Positions 15,533 through 25,070 of a stretch of 64,000 nucleotides of DNA are shown piece after piece; the stretch's first letter is position 1, and each line of letters opens with the position of its first letter. Origin of the DNA: Flavobacteriaceae bacterium 3519-10 (GTDB lineage: Bacteria > Bacteroidota > Bacteroidia > Flavobacteriales > Weeksellaceae); the NCBI GenBank assembly GCA_000023725.1, contig CP001673.1, forward strand, positions 1,560,342-1,624,341, in the 5' to 3' direction. The notes below the pieces were generated by a model that ran no database searches, had not been told where the DNA came from, and was given only the letters and a program-made list of their open reading frames with translations. The position numbers and the translations under genes are program-made.

Positions 15533-17968
15533 ATGAAAAAAAACTTTCTGCTCTTTATATTTTCCTTTCTTTTTCTTACTCTTTCCGCACAGTCTAAAAT
15601 TACCGTTCTAAGTGCCGGTGACGGCGCACCATTGGGCAATGCAACCGTCACCTGCGACGCCAAAATATTGGGTAGAACCAATGCGCAGGGTGTACTGAAT
15701 TTCCGCACCAAATGCAAAAAAGTTGATGTTAAAGCGCCCGGTTACTATGAAGATGAAGCGGTTGTAGATCGCGTGATGGAGATTTCGCTCTCGAAAACCG
15801 ACCCTAAGACACAGTCGATTGAAGCCGTTGCCATTAATGATAAAAGTGACCCGCTGGCCCTTGCGATTCTTCAGAAAGTGAATGATAACTACAAAAACAA
15901 TTCACCACAAAGCCTTGATTCCTACTCGTTTAAATCGTATGAAAAGATTTCTCTGGATATTGACGAAGACAGCATTAAACATTACAGCAATTACCTCGGC
16001 AAAAGGCTTGACTCTTTGAAATCGCTTCCGCCACAGGAAATATCCGACAGCAAAAAGAAAGATTCTGTTGAGAGTGTGAATGTGAATAAGCTGATGGCCC
16101 AGAGCAAGATGTTTCTGTGGGAAAGAGCCTCAGAATACCTTTATTCAGCTAGATACGGCGAAAAGATCAATATACTCGACAACCGTGTTGCCGGCCTCAA
16201 AGAGCCGATCTACGAAATGATGACCCTACGCTCCAACCGAAGCCGCGTGCCGCGCGAGATACGCGAGGAAAACCGCACGCTTTACCGTTTTTTCCTTACG
16301 GATTCGATAGAAATCGACGGCCGGAAAAACTACGTGATCCGTTTCCGACAGGTAGATAACAAACAGCCCGTAAACAGACGGAAATACAACGGTTACCTGT
16401 ATGTGGATGCCCAAACCTATGGCCTGAAAAAAATTGAAAGCAACAGCGCAAAAAAAAGTGAAGGCACCATCACCAGCATCTGGAAACCGATTGAAAACAA
16501 ATGGTTTCTGAGTAAAGAAAACCTTAAGATAAAAATGGGCTCCACCGCTTTCAATAAAGGAGAAACGCCGGACAAAGGTGACAAAAAAGCTCAGCAGAAA
16601 TATGGCAACTACGTTTTCATGGTGGCCGATTATTTCGACTTTAAAACCCCGATTGAAGAGAACAAAAAAGATTTCAGCGGATACACCATGTCCGTGCAGA
16701 ACGCCGACGGTAAGACGCTGGATGTTTTCCGGACAGACTCTTTATCAGCGCGCGAAAAACTCACCTACGAGAAAATTGACAGTGTCGGGAAAAAATACAA
16801 ACTCGACCAGAAAATAAACGGCTTTACGGGTTTAATCAAAGGTAAATTACGCGTAGGACAGGTCGATTTCGACGCTTCGCAAATCATAAAATATAATCTG
16901 TACGAAGGCATCAGACTTGGCGTTGCAGCAAAATTAAACGAAAGATTTAACCCGTATATTTCGCCGGACGCCTATATAGCGTACGGTTTCAAAGATCACA
17001 ACTGGAAGTACGGAGTTGGGCTCGACGTTAAAACTACGCTCAATAAAAACTCATTTTTCCGCGCCGAATATTATAACGACGTGGTGGCGGCCGGAAGATT
17101 CAATGAAACCCTGTGGAATTTCAAAATGAAGATTATGAACTCCGGGATTGACATGAAAAACGACAGGTTTTACCGCTACGATGGCTTTAAGATTGCTTTT
17201 GAGCACGACGTGAACAATGCACTCACATTTAATATTTCAGGAAAAAAAGATAATGAGGAGTCTACTTTCGACTACAGTTTTATGGATTTGGGTCAAAAAT
17301 TCGAAAATGTTGCCGCGAAACTTACGCTGAAATACGCGCCAAGATCTAAAAACATTATGACGCCATCAGGAAAATTCACCTATGAACAGAGTTTCCCTGA
17401 ATTTTATGTGAACTTCGAACAGGGCCTTCAAACTTTGGGCGGTGACCTCAATTACAGCCGTTTCGATGCCTTGGCTCAGCACAATTTTAAGACCAAAGCG
17501 GGCGTAACGGGCATCCGCGTTTATGGAGGTTTGATTACCGGTGAAGCGCCGATCTGGCATCATTTCGCGATGAACGGACTGGGCAACAGATCTGGCGAAA
17601 GCTTTAATTATAACCTTACTTCCTTCCTCGGATTTGCGACCATGGAAAGTGGAAAATACTATAATGACAAGTTTGTTGGATATTATTTCACGCACCGAAT
17701 TCCTTATTATTTCCGCACTTTTGGCAAGAATGTTTCGAGTTTCGACGTGGTGTACCGCGGGATTACCGGAGACATGAAAAACCCTGAGCACCATGCATTC
17801 GCGTTTGAAAAGCTGGATCATCTGTATCAGGAAATCGGTTTGGAAAGCAATAACTTTCTAGGTACGCCTTTCAACCTAGGATTTTTCTACCGGGTTGGAT
17901 ACTACTCTACTCCTACTTTCAAAGAAAATTTTGGGGTGCAGCTTAAACTAAATTTTTTAGGATTTTAA
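15533..17968 (+). CDS. DUF5686 outer-membrane-type protein with carboxypeptidase-regulatory-like N domain
   Basis: An 811-residue protein. A signal peptide (MKKNFLLFIFSFLFLTLSAQ) is followed by a ~75-residue carboxypeptidase-D regulatory-like beta-sandwich (GAPLGNATVTC, GVLNFRTKCKKVDV). A long DUF5686 region ends in a string of amphipathic beta strands and a terminal Phe (LKLNFLGF), as in outer-membrane barrels. The family is widespread in Bacteroidota and uncharacterised. The frame opens 60 bases earlier, but the promoter element and the signal peptide place the start at 15533. A small gene follows one base after the stop, so the two are probably cotranscribed. Confidence 0.82.
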   Translation: MKKNFLLFIFSFLFLTLSAQSKITVLSAGDGAPLGNATVTCDAKILGRTNAQGVLNFRTKCKKVDVKAPGYYEDEAVVDRVMEISLSKTDPKTQSIEAVAINDKSDPLALAILQKVNDNYKNNSPQSLDSYSFKSYEKISLDIDEDSIKHYSNYLGKRLDSLKSLPPQEISDSKKKDSVESVNVNKLMAQSKMFLWERASEYLYSARYGEKINILDNRVAGLKEPIYEMMTLRSNRSRVPREIREENRTLYRFFLTDSIEIDGRKNYVIRFRQVDNKQPVNRRKYNGYLYVDAQTYGLKKIESNSAKKSEGTITSIWKPIENKWFLSKENLKIKMGSTAFNKGETPDKGDKKAQQKYGNYVFMVADYFDFKTPIEENKKDFSGYTMSVQNADGKTLDVFRTDSLSAREKLTYEKIDSVGKKYKLDQKINGFTGLIKGKLRVGQVDFDASQIIKYNLYEGIRLGVAAKLNERFNPYISPDAYIAYGFKDHNWKYGVGLDVKTTLNKNSFFRAEYYNDVVAAGRFNETLWNFKMKIMNSGIDMKNDRFYRYDGFKIAFEHDVNNALTFNISGKKDNEESTFDYSFMDLGQKFENVAAKLTLKYAPRSKNIMTPSGKFTYEQSFPEFYVNFEQGLQTLGGDLNYSRFDALAQHNFKTKAGVTGIRVYGGLITGEAPIWHHFAMNGLGNRSGESFNYNLTSFLGFATMESGKYYNDKFVGYYFTHRIPYYFRTFGKNVSSFDVVYRGITGDMKNPEHHAFAFEKLDHLYQEIGLESNNFLGTPFNLGFFYRVGYYSTPTFKENFGVQLKLNFLGF

Positions 17969-17969
17969 T

Positions 17970-18206
17970 ATGAAAACAATTGAAATTCGCGCCGTTCAGT
18001 TTTTTGAATTGCTGAAGATGCGTGACGCGTCAATGTGGGAGATTTTCGCCCAAATGATCGACGGTGAAGAAAAGGAACTGATCTTTATTGACGACGAAAA
18101 AAAAGTTCTTTTCAATTATATTTTACCACAGAATTTAGAAAAACTGAATGAGGACCGAGCCAAATTCTCGCAGGAATATTCAGACAAAATTGCAGGCCTA
18201 AACTAG
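17970..18206 (+). CDS. Conserved small protein of unknown function
   Basis: A 78-residue soluble, acidic protein that I cannot assign to a family. It begins MKTIEIRAVQFFELL and has a central KELIFIDDEKKVLF segment, likely a beta hairpin, then a charged helix. It starts one base after the DUF5686 stop, so it is translationally linked to that gene. Its last four bases overlap the end of folP on the other strand. Codon use looks like the neighbours, so I treat it as a real gene. Confidence 0.65.
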   Translation: MKTIEIRAVQFFELLKMRDASMWEIFAQMIDGEEKELIFIDDEKKVLFNYILPQNLEKLNEDRAKFSQEYSDKIAGLN

Positions 18207-19057
18207 TTCTGTAAAAAAAGGTCGATGGTTACTTTGGCTTCCGCCACATCATGAACCCGTAAGATTTTAGCGCCGTTCTCAAGTACTTTTAAATGGAGTT
18301 TCTGGGTTTCCGCGTTAACGTCAAGAGGCTCTTTCCCCAAAGGTCTGTAGATAAACGACTTTCGCGAAATACCGATCAGCAAAGGATTTCGCCCAAAACC
18401 GACGTGCTTTAAATCGTCAATCATAATGTGTTGTTGCTCCACCCTTTTTCCGAAACCAAAGCCCGGATCGAGGATAATATCTTTGACGCCGAAACGCTGA
18501 AGCTGCAGGATTTTCTCTGAAAAATATTTATTTAAAACCAGAATAATATCTTCCGTAACCGATTTTTCGTGCATTTCTTCATACGTTGGGTTTATGTGCA
18601 TCAAAATATAAGGCAGGCCGGTTTTGGCAACAGTTTCAAACATTTTAGCGTCGAACATGCCGCCCGAAATATCATTTACAATATCCAACCCTTCATTAAA
18701 ACCAAATTCCACAACCTCAGAATGAAAAGTATCGAGCGAAATCAGCACTTCCGGGAACTCTGTTTTAATATTTGAAATCACCTTTCCAAGCCGTTTAATT
18801 TCCTCATCTGCAGATAAATACTGTGCATTTGGACGCGTCGACTGAGCGCCAATATCGATGATCGATGCACCGTCCTTCAGCATTTTTTCAGTGTGAATTA
18901 ATGCGGATTTGAGATCAGCATATTTCCCACCATCGGAAAATGAATCAGGCGTAAGGTTGAGTATTCCCATAACCATTGGCACCGACAGGTCAACAACACG
19001 GCCGTTGCAGTTAATCGAAAATGTAGTATCAGGAGAGCCTTTACGCGATGTATTCAT
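18203..19057 (-). CDS. folP: Dihydropteroate synthase
   Basis: A 284-residue enzyme of folate synthesis that joins p-aminobenzoate to the pterin pyrophosphate. Signatures: MGILNLTPDSFSDGG near residues 30-44 (pterin site), IDIGAQSTRP, VNDISGG, and ILDPGFGFGK. The open frame continues upstream to 19186, across the divergent gene's start. I chose the ATG at 19057 because a TAAATTTG element lies five bases before it and the upstream residues do not look like FolP. The usual DIGAxSTRPG here reads STRPNAQ. It is transcribed alone, back to back with the Nmad1 gene. Confidence 0.92.
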   Translation of the reverse strand: MNTSRKGSPDTTFSINCNGRVVDLSVPMVMGILNLTPDSFSDGGKYADLKSALIHTEKMLKDGASIIDIGAQSTRPNAQYLSADEEIKRLGKVISNIKTEFPEVLISLDTFHSEVVEFGFNEGLDIVNDISGGMFDAKMFETVAKTGLPYILMHINPTYEEMHEKSVTEDIILVLNKYFSEKILQLQRFGVKDIILDPGFGFGKRVEQQHIMIDDLKHVGFGRNPLLIGISRKSFIYRPLGKEPLDVNAETQKLHLKVLENGAKILRVHDVAEAKVTIDLFLQN

Positions 19058-19062
19058 AAGGG

Positions 19063-19070
19063 CAAATTTA
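19063..19070 (-). promoter_or_regulatory. -7 element of folP
   Basis: On the minus strand this reads TAAATTTG, five bases before the chosen folP ATG. Confidence 0.5.
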
Positions 19071-19126
19071 ATTAAAGCGTTCGGATTTTGGTGCTTCATC
19101 ACCCCTTCGGCAACTATTAAAATTCT

Positions 19127-19134
19127 TATCTTTG
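19127..19134 (+). promoter_or_regulatory. -7 element of the Nmad1/DUF1599 gene
   Basis: TATCTTTG, 17 bases before the ATG at 19152; divergent from the folP promoter. Confidence 0.5.
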
Positions 19135-19151
19135 ATGAGTTTTGAAATTTT

Positions 19152-19718
19152 ATGGAGAAAACATCATCACAGTTCGACGAAGCCATCCATGTTTGCAGGG
19201 ATCTGTTCAGTAAAAAACTAGCCGACTACGGTCCATCTTTCCGCGTTTTGAGGACGCCCTCTTTAACAGACCAAATATTCATTAAAGTAAAAAGTCTGCG
19301 CAACTTTCAGACAACAGCCGTTTCGAAAGTCGGTGAATCCGAAAAAGAAAATTTCATCGCCATCGTGAATTACGCAATTATTGGCCTAATCCAGCTCGAA
19401 AAAGGTTTTGCTGACGATTTCAGAGACGAAAACGAAACCATCCTGCAGTTATACGACCGTTTCGCGAACGAAGCGAAGGAGCTGATGTTGCGCAAAAACC
19501 ACGATTACGGCGAAGCCTGGCGCGAGATGCGCATCTCATCCATCACCGACCTGATTTACCAGAAAGTGCTCCGCACCAAACAGATTGAAGATAACGCCGG
19601 CAGGACGCTGGTTTCCGAAGGCATTGACGCCAATTATTTCGACATGCTGAATTACGCGGTTTTCTGCCTCATCAAAATGCATGAAGAGAACGGAGCAAAT
19701 ACTTCCTCAGAACATTAA
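19152..19718 (+). CDS. DUF1599 (Nmad1) protein with internal duplication
   Basis: A 188-residue all-helical protein of the DUF1599 family, renamed nucleotide modification associated domain 1. It consists of two similar halves. Residues ~24-50 read ADYGPSFRVLRTPSLTDQI and ~116-142 read HDYGEAWREMRISSITDLI; each is followed by a KV...R..Q segment and an NYA(I/V) helix. Single-domain relatives occur in phages beside nucleotide-modifying enzymes, but the host-chromosomal role is unknown. It faces folP across a 94-base divergent promoter region and precedes the BT_3928-like gene by 21 bases, suggesting an operon. Confidence 0.8.
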   Translation: MEKTSSQFDEAIHVCRDLFSKKLADYGPSFRVLRTPSLTDQIFIKVKSLRNFQTTAVSKVGESEKENFIAIVNYAIIGLIQLEKGFADDFRDENETILQLYDRFANEAKELMLRKNHDYGEAWREMRISSITDLIYQKVLRTKQIEDNAGRTLVSEGIDANYFDMLNYAVFCLIKMHEENGANTSSEH

Positions 19719-19739
19719 AATATAATATCGAAAAATCCC

Positions 19740-20825
19740 ATGAAAGCAGTTTTACGCATCATCCTCGCCCTAATTTTTATCGCTTCCGGCTTCGTAAAAG
19801 CGGTGGATGTGGTTGGTTTTTCATTTAAACTTCAGGAATATTTTTCGCCCGCAGTTTTTAACCTACCTTTATTTGAAAGCATCGCGCTTTCGATTGCTAT
19901 TATTGTCGTAGGCCTCGAGCTTATCCTCGGTTTTATGCTTTTGCTTACGATCAGGTTGAAATTCACTTTGTCGGCGCTGATTGCGCTGTGCGTTTTCTTT
20001 GCGTTTCTAACGTTTTACTCGGCCTATTTCAATAAAGTAACCGATTGCGGCTGTTTTGGAGATGCCATAAAATTTACGCCGTGGCAGAGTTTCATTAAAG
20101 ACATCGTACTTCTGCTTGGTCTTTTGGTTTTATGGTTTCTGTACCGAACTAAATTCGGACTTTTGCAGCCTAAAAGACCGGCAAAATTTATAGCGCTGTC
20201 GGTGTTCACCGCTGCGATGGTGCTGATCACGCTGCACGGAATACTTCACGAGCCGTTAATCGACTTCCGTGACTATAAAATCGGCACTGATCTGAATGCC
20301 GAGAAAGCCAATATTGAGAAAAACCCTTCGGAATACAAGACATTTTATTCATTGAAAAATGAAAAAACCGGAGAAATACTCGAAGTAAATCAGGATCAAT
20401 ATGTGAGCGACAAGAAATATTGGGACGAAGGCTCGCCGTGGAAAATAGAAGACGGAAAAACCACTTCCAAAATTATAAAGCAGGGTTACGAATCTGAGAT
20501 TTCTAAATTTAAACCCGAAACTCCTGAAGGCACAGATCATACGCTCGAAATTCTGAAAGCGCCAAAAGCGGTTCTTGTGTTCTCATATGATCCAAAAAAC
20601 GCGGATTCGGAGATTTTAGCGGAAACAGAAGCGAAGCTGGCCGCACAAAAAGACACTTTTGTCCTCGGCATATCTACCGATCCTAGAACATTTAAAACCA
20701 TCAAAAACGCTCTGATGGACGGCACTGCAATCAAAACCATTGCGCGCAGCAACCCTTTTGTTTTGATATTGGAACGCGGCAGAATCATCGATAAAATGTC
20801 GGCGGATGACTATCTTAAAGAGTAA
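19740..20825 (+). CDS. BT_3928-like / DoxX-MauE type membrane protein
   Basis: A 361-residue protein with four to five N-terminal membrane helices (residues 1-160) like DoxX/MauE. A CGC pair in DCGCFGDA near residue 102 is typical of this group. The C-terminal ~200 residues are soluble and extracytoplasmic, ending in a thioredoxin-like segment (KAPKAVLVFSYD, FVLGISTD, NPFVLILERGRI) without a CxxC. It may handle membrane-linked thiols or quinones; that is inference from the MauE resemblance. It lies 21 bases after the Nmad1 gene, likely in the same transcript. Confidence 0.75.
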   Translation: MKAVLRIILALIFIASGFVKAVDVVGFSFKLQEYFSPAVFNLPLFESIALSIAIIVVGLELILGFMLLLTIRLKFTLSALIALCVFFAFLTFYSAYFNKVTDCGCFGDAIKFTPWQSFIKDIVLLLGLLVLWFLYRTKFGLLQPKRPAKFIALSVFTAAMVLITLHGILHEPLIDFRDYKIGTDLNAEKANIEKNPSEYKTFYSLKNEKTGEILEVNQDQYVSDKKYWDEGSPWKIEDGKTTSKIIKQGYESEISKFKPETPEGTDHTLEILKAPKAVLVFSYDPKNADSEILAETEAKLAAQKDTFVLGISTDPRTFKTIKNALMDGTAIKTIARSNPFVLILERGRIIDKMSADDYLKE

Positions 20826-20919
20826 AGGGTGAATGGTATATTTTTTAAACCATCGAACTTTTGAGCTAAGGAACAGCATAAAACAATTTGAACTTTAAAA
20901 TAATACTAAATAAACAACA

Positions 20920-21270
20920 ATGAAAAAATCTAATAAATCAATCGCAGGTTACCATCTTTTAATGCTCTTATCTTCAGTTGACGGCGAATTTTCGCCTGAA
21001 GAAGGCCTTAAGTTTCAGGAATTTCTGGCAGACGAGTTTCCGTTCAAAATCGATCTTGATGACGAACTCGACATTATCGCCACACTTCATCCTGAAGACT
21101 GGAAAAACCACTTTGAATTTCATGCCCAATGTTTCTACGATGATTCTACCGAAGACGAGAGAAAATCTTTCCTGGAATTCGCTAAATCACTGATCAAAGC
21201 AGACGAGGCAGTAACCGACAAAGAACATGATTACTACACAATGCTGAAGAAAATGTGGAAAATGAATTAA
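20920..21270 (+). CDS. TerB-like helical protein
   Basis: A 116-residue acidic helical protein with the TerB/DjlA N-domain pattern: LLMLLSSVDGEFSPEEG, where the conserved Asp/Glu follow the first helix, and a second acidic turn KADEAVTDKE near residue 95. TerB-like domains bind metals or act as adaptors. No other ter genes are beside it, so tellurite resistance should not be assumed. The gene lies 32 bases before the prolyl oligopeptidase and may share its transcript. Confidence 0.7.
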   Translation: MKKSNKSIAGYHLLMLLSSVDGEFSPEEGLKFQEFLADEFPFKIDLDDELDIIATLHPEDWKNHFEFHAQCFYDDSTEDERKSFLEFAKSLIKADEAVTDKEHDYYTMLKKMWKMN

Positions 21271-21301
21271 ATAAAATTCAGAAAAAACTAAAAACACCAC
21301 C

Positions 21302-23428
21302 ATGAAAAAAACAATTGCAGCCTCGCTGCTGTCGCTCACCTGCATTATGAATGCCCAGACATGGCCCGATGCCAAGCCACCTGTTGCTGAAAAGCAGAAT
21401 CACGTGCGTGATATCCACGGCGACAAAGTTGCGGATCCATACTACTGGATGATTGATTATTTCAAAAAAGGCAAAGATTCCACCAAGGTTGTAGATTACC
21501 TCACGGCTGAAAATGCATATCTGGAAACGATGATGGCCGATACGAAGCCACTGCGTGAAAAGCTTTATGAGGAGATGAAAGCGCGCATCAAAGAAAAAGA
21601 TGAAAGCGTGCCTGTGTTCAAAAATGGCTATTATTATTACACTCGGACTGAAACCGGCAAACAATACTACAAATATTGCCGCAAAAAAGGAAACCTGGAT
21701 GCCACGGAGGAAGTTCTCCTGGATGTAGATAAAATGGCCGAAGGAAAGCCTTATTTCTCCGCGGTTAACTTTAACATCTCGCCCGACAACAACCTGATGA
21801 CATTCGGCGTAGATTATATATCAAGACGTCAGTACAAGATTTTTCTTAAAGATTTACGTACAGGAAAAGTCACCGATTTAGGAATTAAAAATACCGAAGG
21901 CGATGCGATTTGGGCAGCCGATAATAAAACGCTCTTCTACACGGCCAAAAACGACGTTACGCTGCTTTCGGAGAAGATCAAGCGTCATACTTTGGGAAGC
22001 GATCCGGCTAAAGATGCGGTGGTTTATGAAGAAAAGGATAAAAGTAATTATCTGGGCGTAGCGAAATCGAAGAACGAGAAATATATTTTTATCTACTCCG
22101 CGGCTACAACCAGCAGCGAAATCCGGTATTTGCCTACAGACCAGCCAAATACCGCTTTCCGTGTGTTTCAGCCGCGCATGAAAGATGTACTTTATGATGT
22201 GTTTCCGCTTGAAGACAAATTCCTGATTGTCACCAACAAAGATGCCCTCAATTTCAAGGTGATGGAAACGCCTTTGAACAAAACCGAATTCGAAAACTGG
22301 AAAGAAGTAATTCCGCACCGCAAAGACGTGCTGGTACAGGGCATCGACGAGTTCAAGAACTTCCTCGTGTTCTCTGAGCGCCAGAATGGTCTTTCACAGC
22401 TCGTTATTCAGGACAGAAAAACTCAGAAAAAAGAATTTTTAAAATTCGACGAACCAACGTACATCGTGCGAAGCAGCGGAAATCCGGAATACAATACCGA
22501 TAATTTCCGGTTCACATATGCTTCGATGATCACTCCGAGTTCTCAATATGAGCAGGATCTGGTTACGGGGAAACGCACTTTGCTCAAACAGCAGGAAGTT
22601 CTTGGCGGCTACGATAAAACACAGTACGTAACGGAAAGACTTTTTGCAACCGCGAAAGACGGCACGAGCATTCCACTTTCGGTTGTGTATAAAAAAGGAT
22701 TCGCGAAAAACGGTAAAAATCCGTTATTGCTTTATGGCTATGGATCATACGGAAATTCCATGGAAGCAGGGTTCAGTTCCGCACGCCTAAGTCTGCTGAA
22801 CCGGGGTTTTGCGTATGTGATGACGCACATCCGCGGCGGACAGGAAATGGGCCGGCAGTGGTATGAGGACGGAAAGATGATGAAAAAAATCAACACGTTT
22901 ACCGATTTTATCGATGCCGGCGAATATTTAGTTAAAGAAAAATATACTTCGCCACAGCATCTTTACGCTCAGGGAGGTTCTGCAGGAGGACTTCTGATGG
23001 GGGCGGTAATCAACATGAAGCCTGAACTTTTCAACGGAGTGGTAGCCCAGGTGCCTTTCGTGGATGTGGTGAATACGATGCTTGATGAAAGCATTCCGCT
23101 GACCACAAACGAATACGACGAGTGGGGAAACCCTAATAATGCTGAAGCCTACCGCTACATGAAATCATATTCGCCGTATGAAAATATCGGCAGAAAGAAC
23201 TATCCAAATCTTCTGATCACTACCGGGCTGCACGATTCGCAGGTACAGTATTTCGAACCCGCAAAATGGGCCGCAAAACTGCGCGACCTTAAAACCGGCA
23301 ACAACGTGGTGCTGCTGAAAACAGAAATGGCATTTGGCCACGGCGGCGCGTCCGGCAGATTCGATTTTCTGAAAGATGTCGCGTGGGATTATGCATTCCT
23401 GTTGAAACTGGAAGGCATAAACCAATGA
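21302..23428 (+). CDS. S9A prolyl oligopeptidase, secreted
   Basis: A 708-residue serine peptidase with a signal peptide (MKKTIAASLLSLTCIMNAQ), a seven-bladed propeller and a C-terminal hydrolase domain. The nucleophile is Ser 560 in GGSAGG, the Asp is in GLHDSQVQYFEPAKW and the His in FGHGGASGR; all three match the S9A family. It cleaves short peptides after proline in the periplasm or at the cell surface. With the DPP-IV enzyme and POT transporters 14 kb upstream, it fits a peptide-feeding lifestyle. tpiA starts 43 bases after the stop, so read-through is possible. Confidence 0.9.
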   Translation: MKKTIAASLLSLTCIMNAQTWPDAKPPVAEKQNHVRDIHGDKVADPYYWMIDYFKKGKDSTKVVDYLTAENAYLETMMADTKPLREKLYEEMKARIKEKDESVPVFKNGYYYYTRTETGKQYYKYCRKKGNLDATEEVLLDVDKMAEGKPYFSAVNFNISPDNNLMTFGVDYISRRQYKIFLKDLRTGKVTDLGIKNTEGDAIWAADNKTLFYTAKNDVTLLSEKIKRHTLGSDPAKDAVVYEEKDKSNYLGVAKSKNEKYIFIYSAATTSSEIRYLPTDQPNTAFRVFQPRMKDVLYDVFPLEDKFLIVTNKDALNFKVMETPLNKTEFENWKEVIPHRKDVLVQGIDEFKNFLVFSERQNGLSQLVIQDRKTQKKEFLKFDEPTYIVRSSGNPEYNTDNFRFTYASMITPSSQYEQDLVTGKRTLLKQQEVLGGYDKTQYVTERLFATAKDGTSIPLSVVYKKGFAKNGKNPLLLYGYGSYGNSMEAGFSSARLSLLNRGFAYVMTHIRGGQEMGRQWYEDGKMMKKINTFTDFIDAGEYLVKEKYTSPQHLYAQGGSAGGLLMGAVINMKPELFNGVVAQVPFVDVVNTMLDESIPLTTNEYDEWGNPNNAEAYRYMKSYSPYENIGRKNYPNLLITTGLHDSQVQYFEPAKWAAKLRDLKTGNNVVLLKTEMAFGHGGASGRFDFLKDVAWDYAFLLKLEGINQ

Positions 23429-23471
23429 TTTTTAAATAAAAATTTAACAAAACCGAAATAGATTATTCGCT

Positions 23472-24233
23472 ATGAGAAAAAATATCGTTGCAGGAAACTG
23501 GAAGATGAATAAAAACGTGATTGAAGCACAGCAGCTGATGTTTCAGTTACTTGAATACAAAAAGAACAACAGCACCAACTGCGAAGTATGGATCGCGCCA
23601 CCCTCGCTTTATCTGATGATGGCTAAAGACCTGTACGAGCAGGACGAAATCGGGGTTTTTGCGCAGGATATGAGCGAGTATGAAAGCGGCGCCTATACAG
23701 GAGAAATCTCTGCTGACATGCTTGAATCTATTGATGCCACCGGCGCCATCATCGGACATTCTGAACGCAGACAGTATCACGGTGAAACCGATTCTCACTG
23801 CAACAGAAAAGTGAAACTGGCTTTGGACAAAGGTTTAATCCCAATTTATTGTAATGGTGAAACGCTCGAGCAGCGAAAATCAGGGCAGCATCTTGAGGTG
23901 GTGAAAAACCAGACAGAAACCGCTTTATTCACGCTTACAGCCGACGAAATTAAAAAAGTGGTTATCGCCTATGAACCGGTTTGGGCTATCGGAACCGGCG
24001 AAACTGCAAGCCCGGAACTGGCGCAGGAAATCCATGCACATATCAGAAAACTGATCACGGATAAATACGGAAAGGAAGTCGCTGACGAAATTTCGATTCT
24101 ATATGGTGGATCCGTAAAACCGGATAATGCCAAAGAAATCTTCTCGCAGCCCGACATCGACGGCGGTCTGATCGGCGGCGCCGCTTTGAAAGTGGATGAT
24201 TTCGCGAAGATTATTGAAGGATTTGCTTCTTAA
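23472..24233 (+). CDS. tpiA: Triosephosphate isomerase
   Basis: A 253-residue TIM barrel, normal length. Catalytic residues: Lys 11 in GNWKMNK, His 96 in IIGHSERR, and Glu 168 in AYEPVWAIGTG. The phosphate-binding ends ILYGGSVKP and GLIGGAAL are also present. It interconverts dihydroxyacetone phosphate and glyceraldehyde 3-phosphate in glycolysis and gluconeogenesis. A strong bidirectional terminator separates it from clpP. Confidence 0.97.
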   Translation: MRKNIVAGNWKMNKNVIEAQQLMFQLLEYKKNNSTNCEVWIAPPSLYLMMAKDLYEQDEIGVFAQDMSEYESGAYTGEISADMLESIDATGAIIGHSERRQYHGETDSHCNRKVKLALDKGLIPIYCNGETLEQRKSGQHLEVVKNQTETALFTLTADEIKKVVIAYEPVWAIGTGETASPELAQEIHAHIRKLITDKYGKEVADEISILYGGSVKPDNAKEIFSQPDIDGGLIGGAALKVDDFAKIIEGFAS

Positions 24234-24251
24234 AAGCACTTATAATAAAAC

Positions 24252-24287
24252 AAAACCGGCGCAAAACAATTTGCGCCGGTTTTTTTA
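24252..24287. terminator. Bidirectional terminator between tpiA and clpP
   Basis: AACCGGCGCAAA / TTTGCGCCGGTT stem with a short loop, flanked by A- and T-runs. It serves the convergent genes. Confidence 0.9.
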
Positions 24288-24304
24288 TGAGAAAAAATCA
24301 GGTA

Positions 24305-24991
24305 TTAAGCCTTATCAGTTTTTCTTTCCAAAACTTCATCTACCATTCCGTATTCTTTGGCTTCGCTGGAAGTCATCCAGTAATCTCTGTCAGAAGCTTT
24401 TTCAACCCATTCGTACGTTTGTCCCGAGTGAATTGAGATAATATCGTAAAGTTCTTTTTTAAGTTTGAGCATCTCGCGTAAGTTAATCTCCATGTCGGAA
24501 GCAACACCCTGCGCACCACCTGAAGGCTGGTGAATCATCACTCTCGAATGTTTCAGCGCCGAACGCTTCCCTTTTTCACCTGCAACCAAAAGCACAGCGC
24601 CCATTGAGGCGGCCATTCCGGTACAGATTGTAGATACATCAGGTTTGATGATCTGCATGGTATCGTAAATTCCCAAACCTGCGTAAACGCTTCCGCCAGG
24701 GGAATTGATGTAGATCTGAATGTCTTTTGAAGCATCAGAACTTTCAAGAAACAGTAGCTGTGCCGTCACGATATTCGCAACCTGATCGTCGATTCCGGTA
24801 CCGAGGAAGATAATTCTGTCCATCATGAGGCGCGAAAAAACGTCCATTTGCGCCACATTAAGGCGACGTTCTTCCATAATGTACGGCGTAAGGTTGGTTG
24901 GGCCATACATTCCCATATACTGGTCGGTCGCGAGGCCGCTGTTTCCTAAATGCTTCACAGAGAAATCTCTGAAATCCTTTTTTATGTCCAT
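24305..24991 (-). CDS. clpP: ATP-dependent Clp protease proteolytic subunit
   Basis: A 228-residue ClpP with an N-terminal extension of about 30 residues relative to E. coli. Catalytic triad: Ser 129 in GMAASMGA, His 154 in RVMIHQPSGGAQG and Asp 203 in ASDRDYWM, with the same spacing as the E. coli enzyme. It forms the barrel protease that degrades proteins fed by ClpX- or ClpC-type unfoldases. No clpX is adjacent. It lies 79 bases downstream of dnaG on the same strand and may be partly cotranscribed, although a separate promoter is likely. Confidence 0.95.
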   Translation of the reverse strand: MDIKKDFRDFSVKHLGNSGLATDQYMGMYGPTNLTPYIMEERRLNVAQMDVFSRLMMDRIIFLGTGIDDQVANIVTAQLLFLESSDASKDIQIYINSPGGSVYAGLGIYDTMQIIKPDVSTICTGMAASMGAVLLVAGEKGKRSALKHSRVMIHQPSGGAQGVASDMEINLREMLKLKKELYDIISIHSGQTYEWVEKASDRDYWMTSSEAKEYGMVDEVLERKTDKA

Positions 24992-25070
24992 TTTATTGTT
25001 TTTTTATGCTTAAATTATTAGTTCAACAAGGTACACAAACAATATTCCAAATTGAAAGACCGACAAACTG

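Noticed and set aside
19058..19186. Longer folP start at 19186
   Set aside because: It would overlap the divergent gene and its promoter; the ATG at 19057 has its own -7 element and the normal FolP N-terminus.
2142..21270. Tellurite-resistance island from the TerC- and TerB-like genes
   Set aside because: The two genes are 17 kb apart, no other ter genes accompany them, and both families have broader roles.
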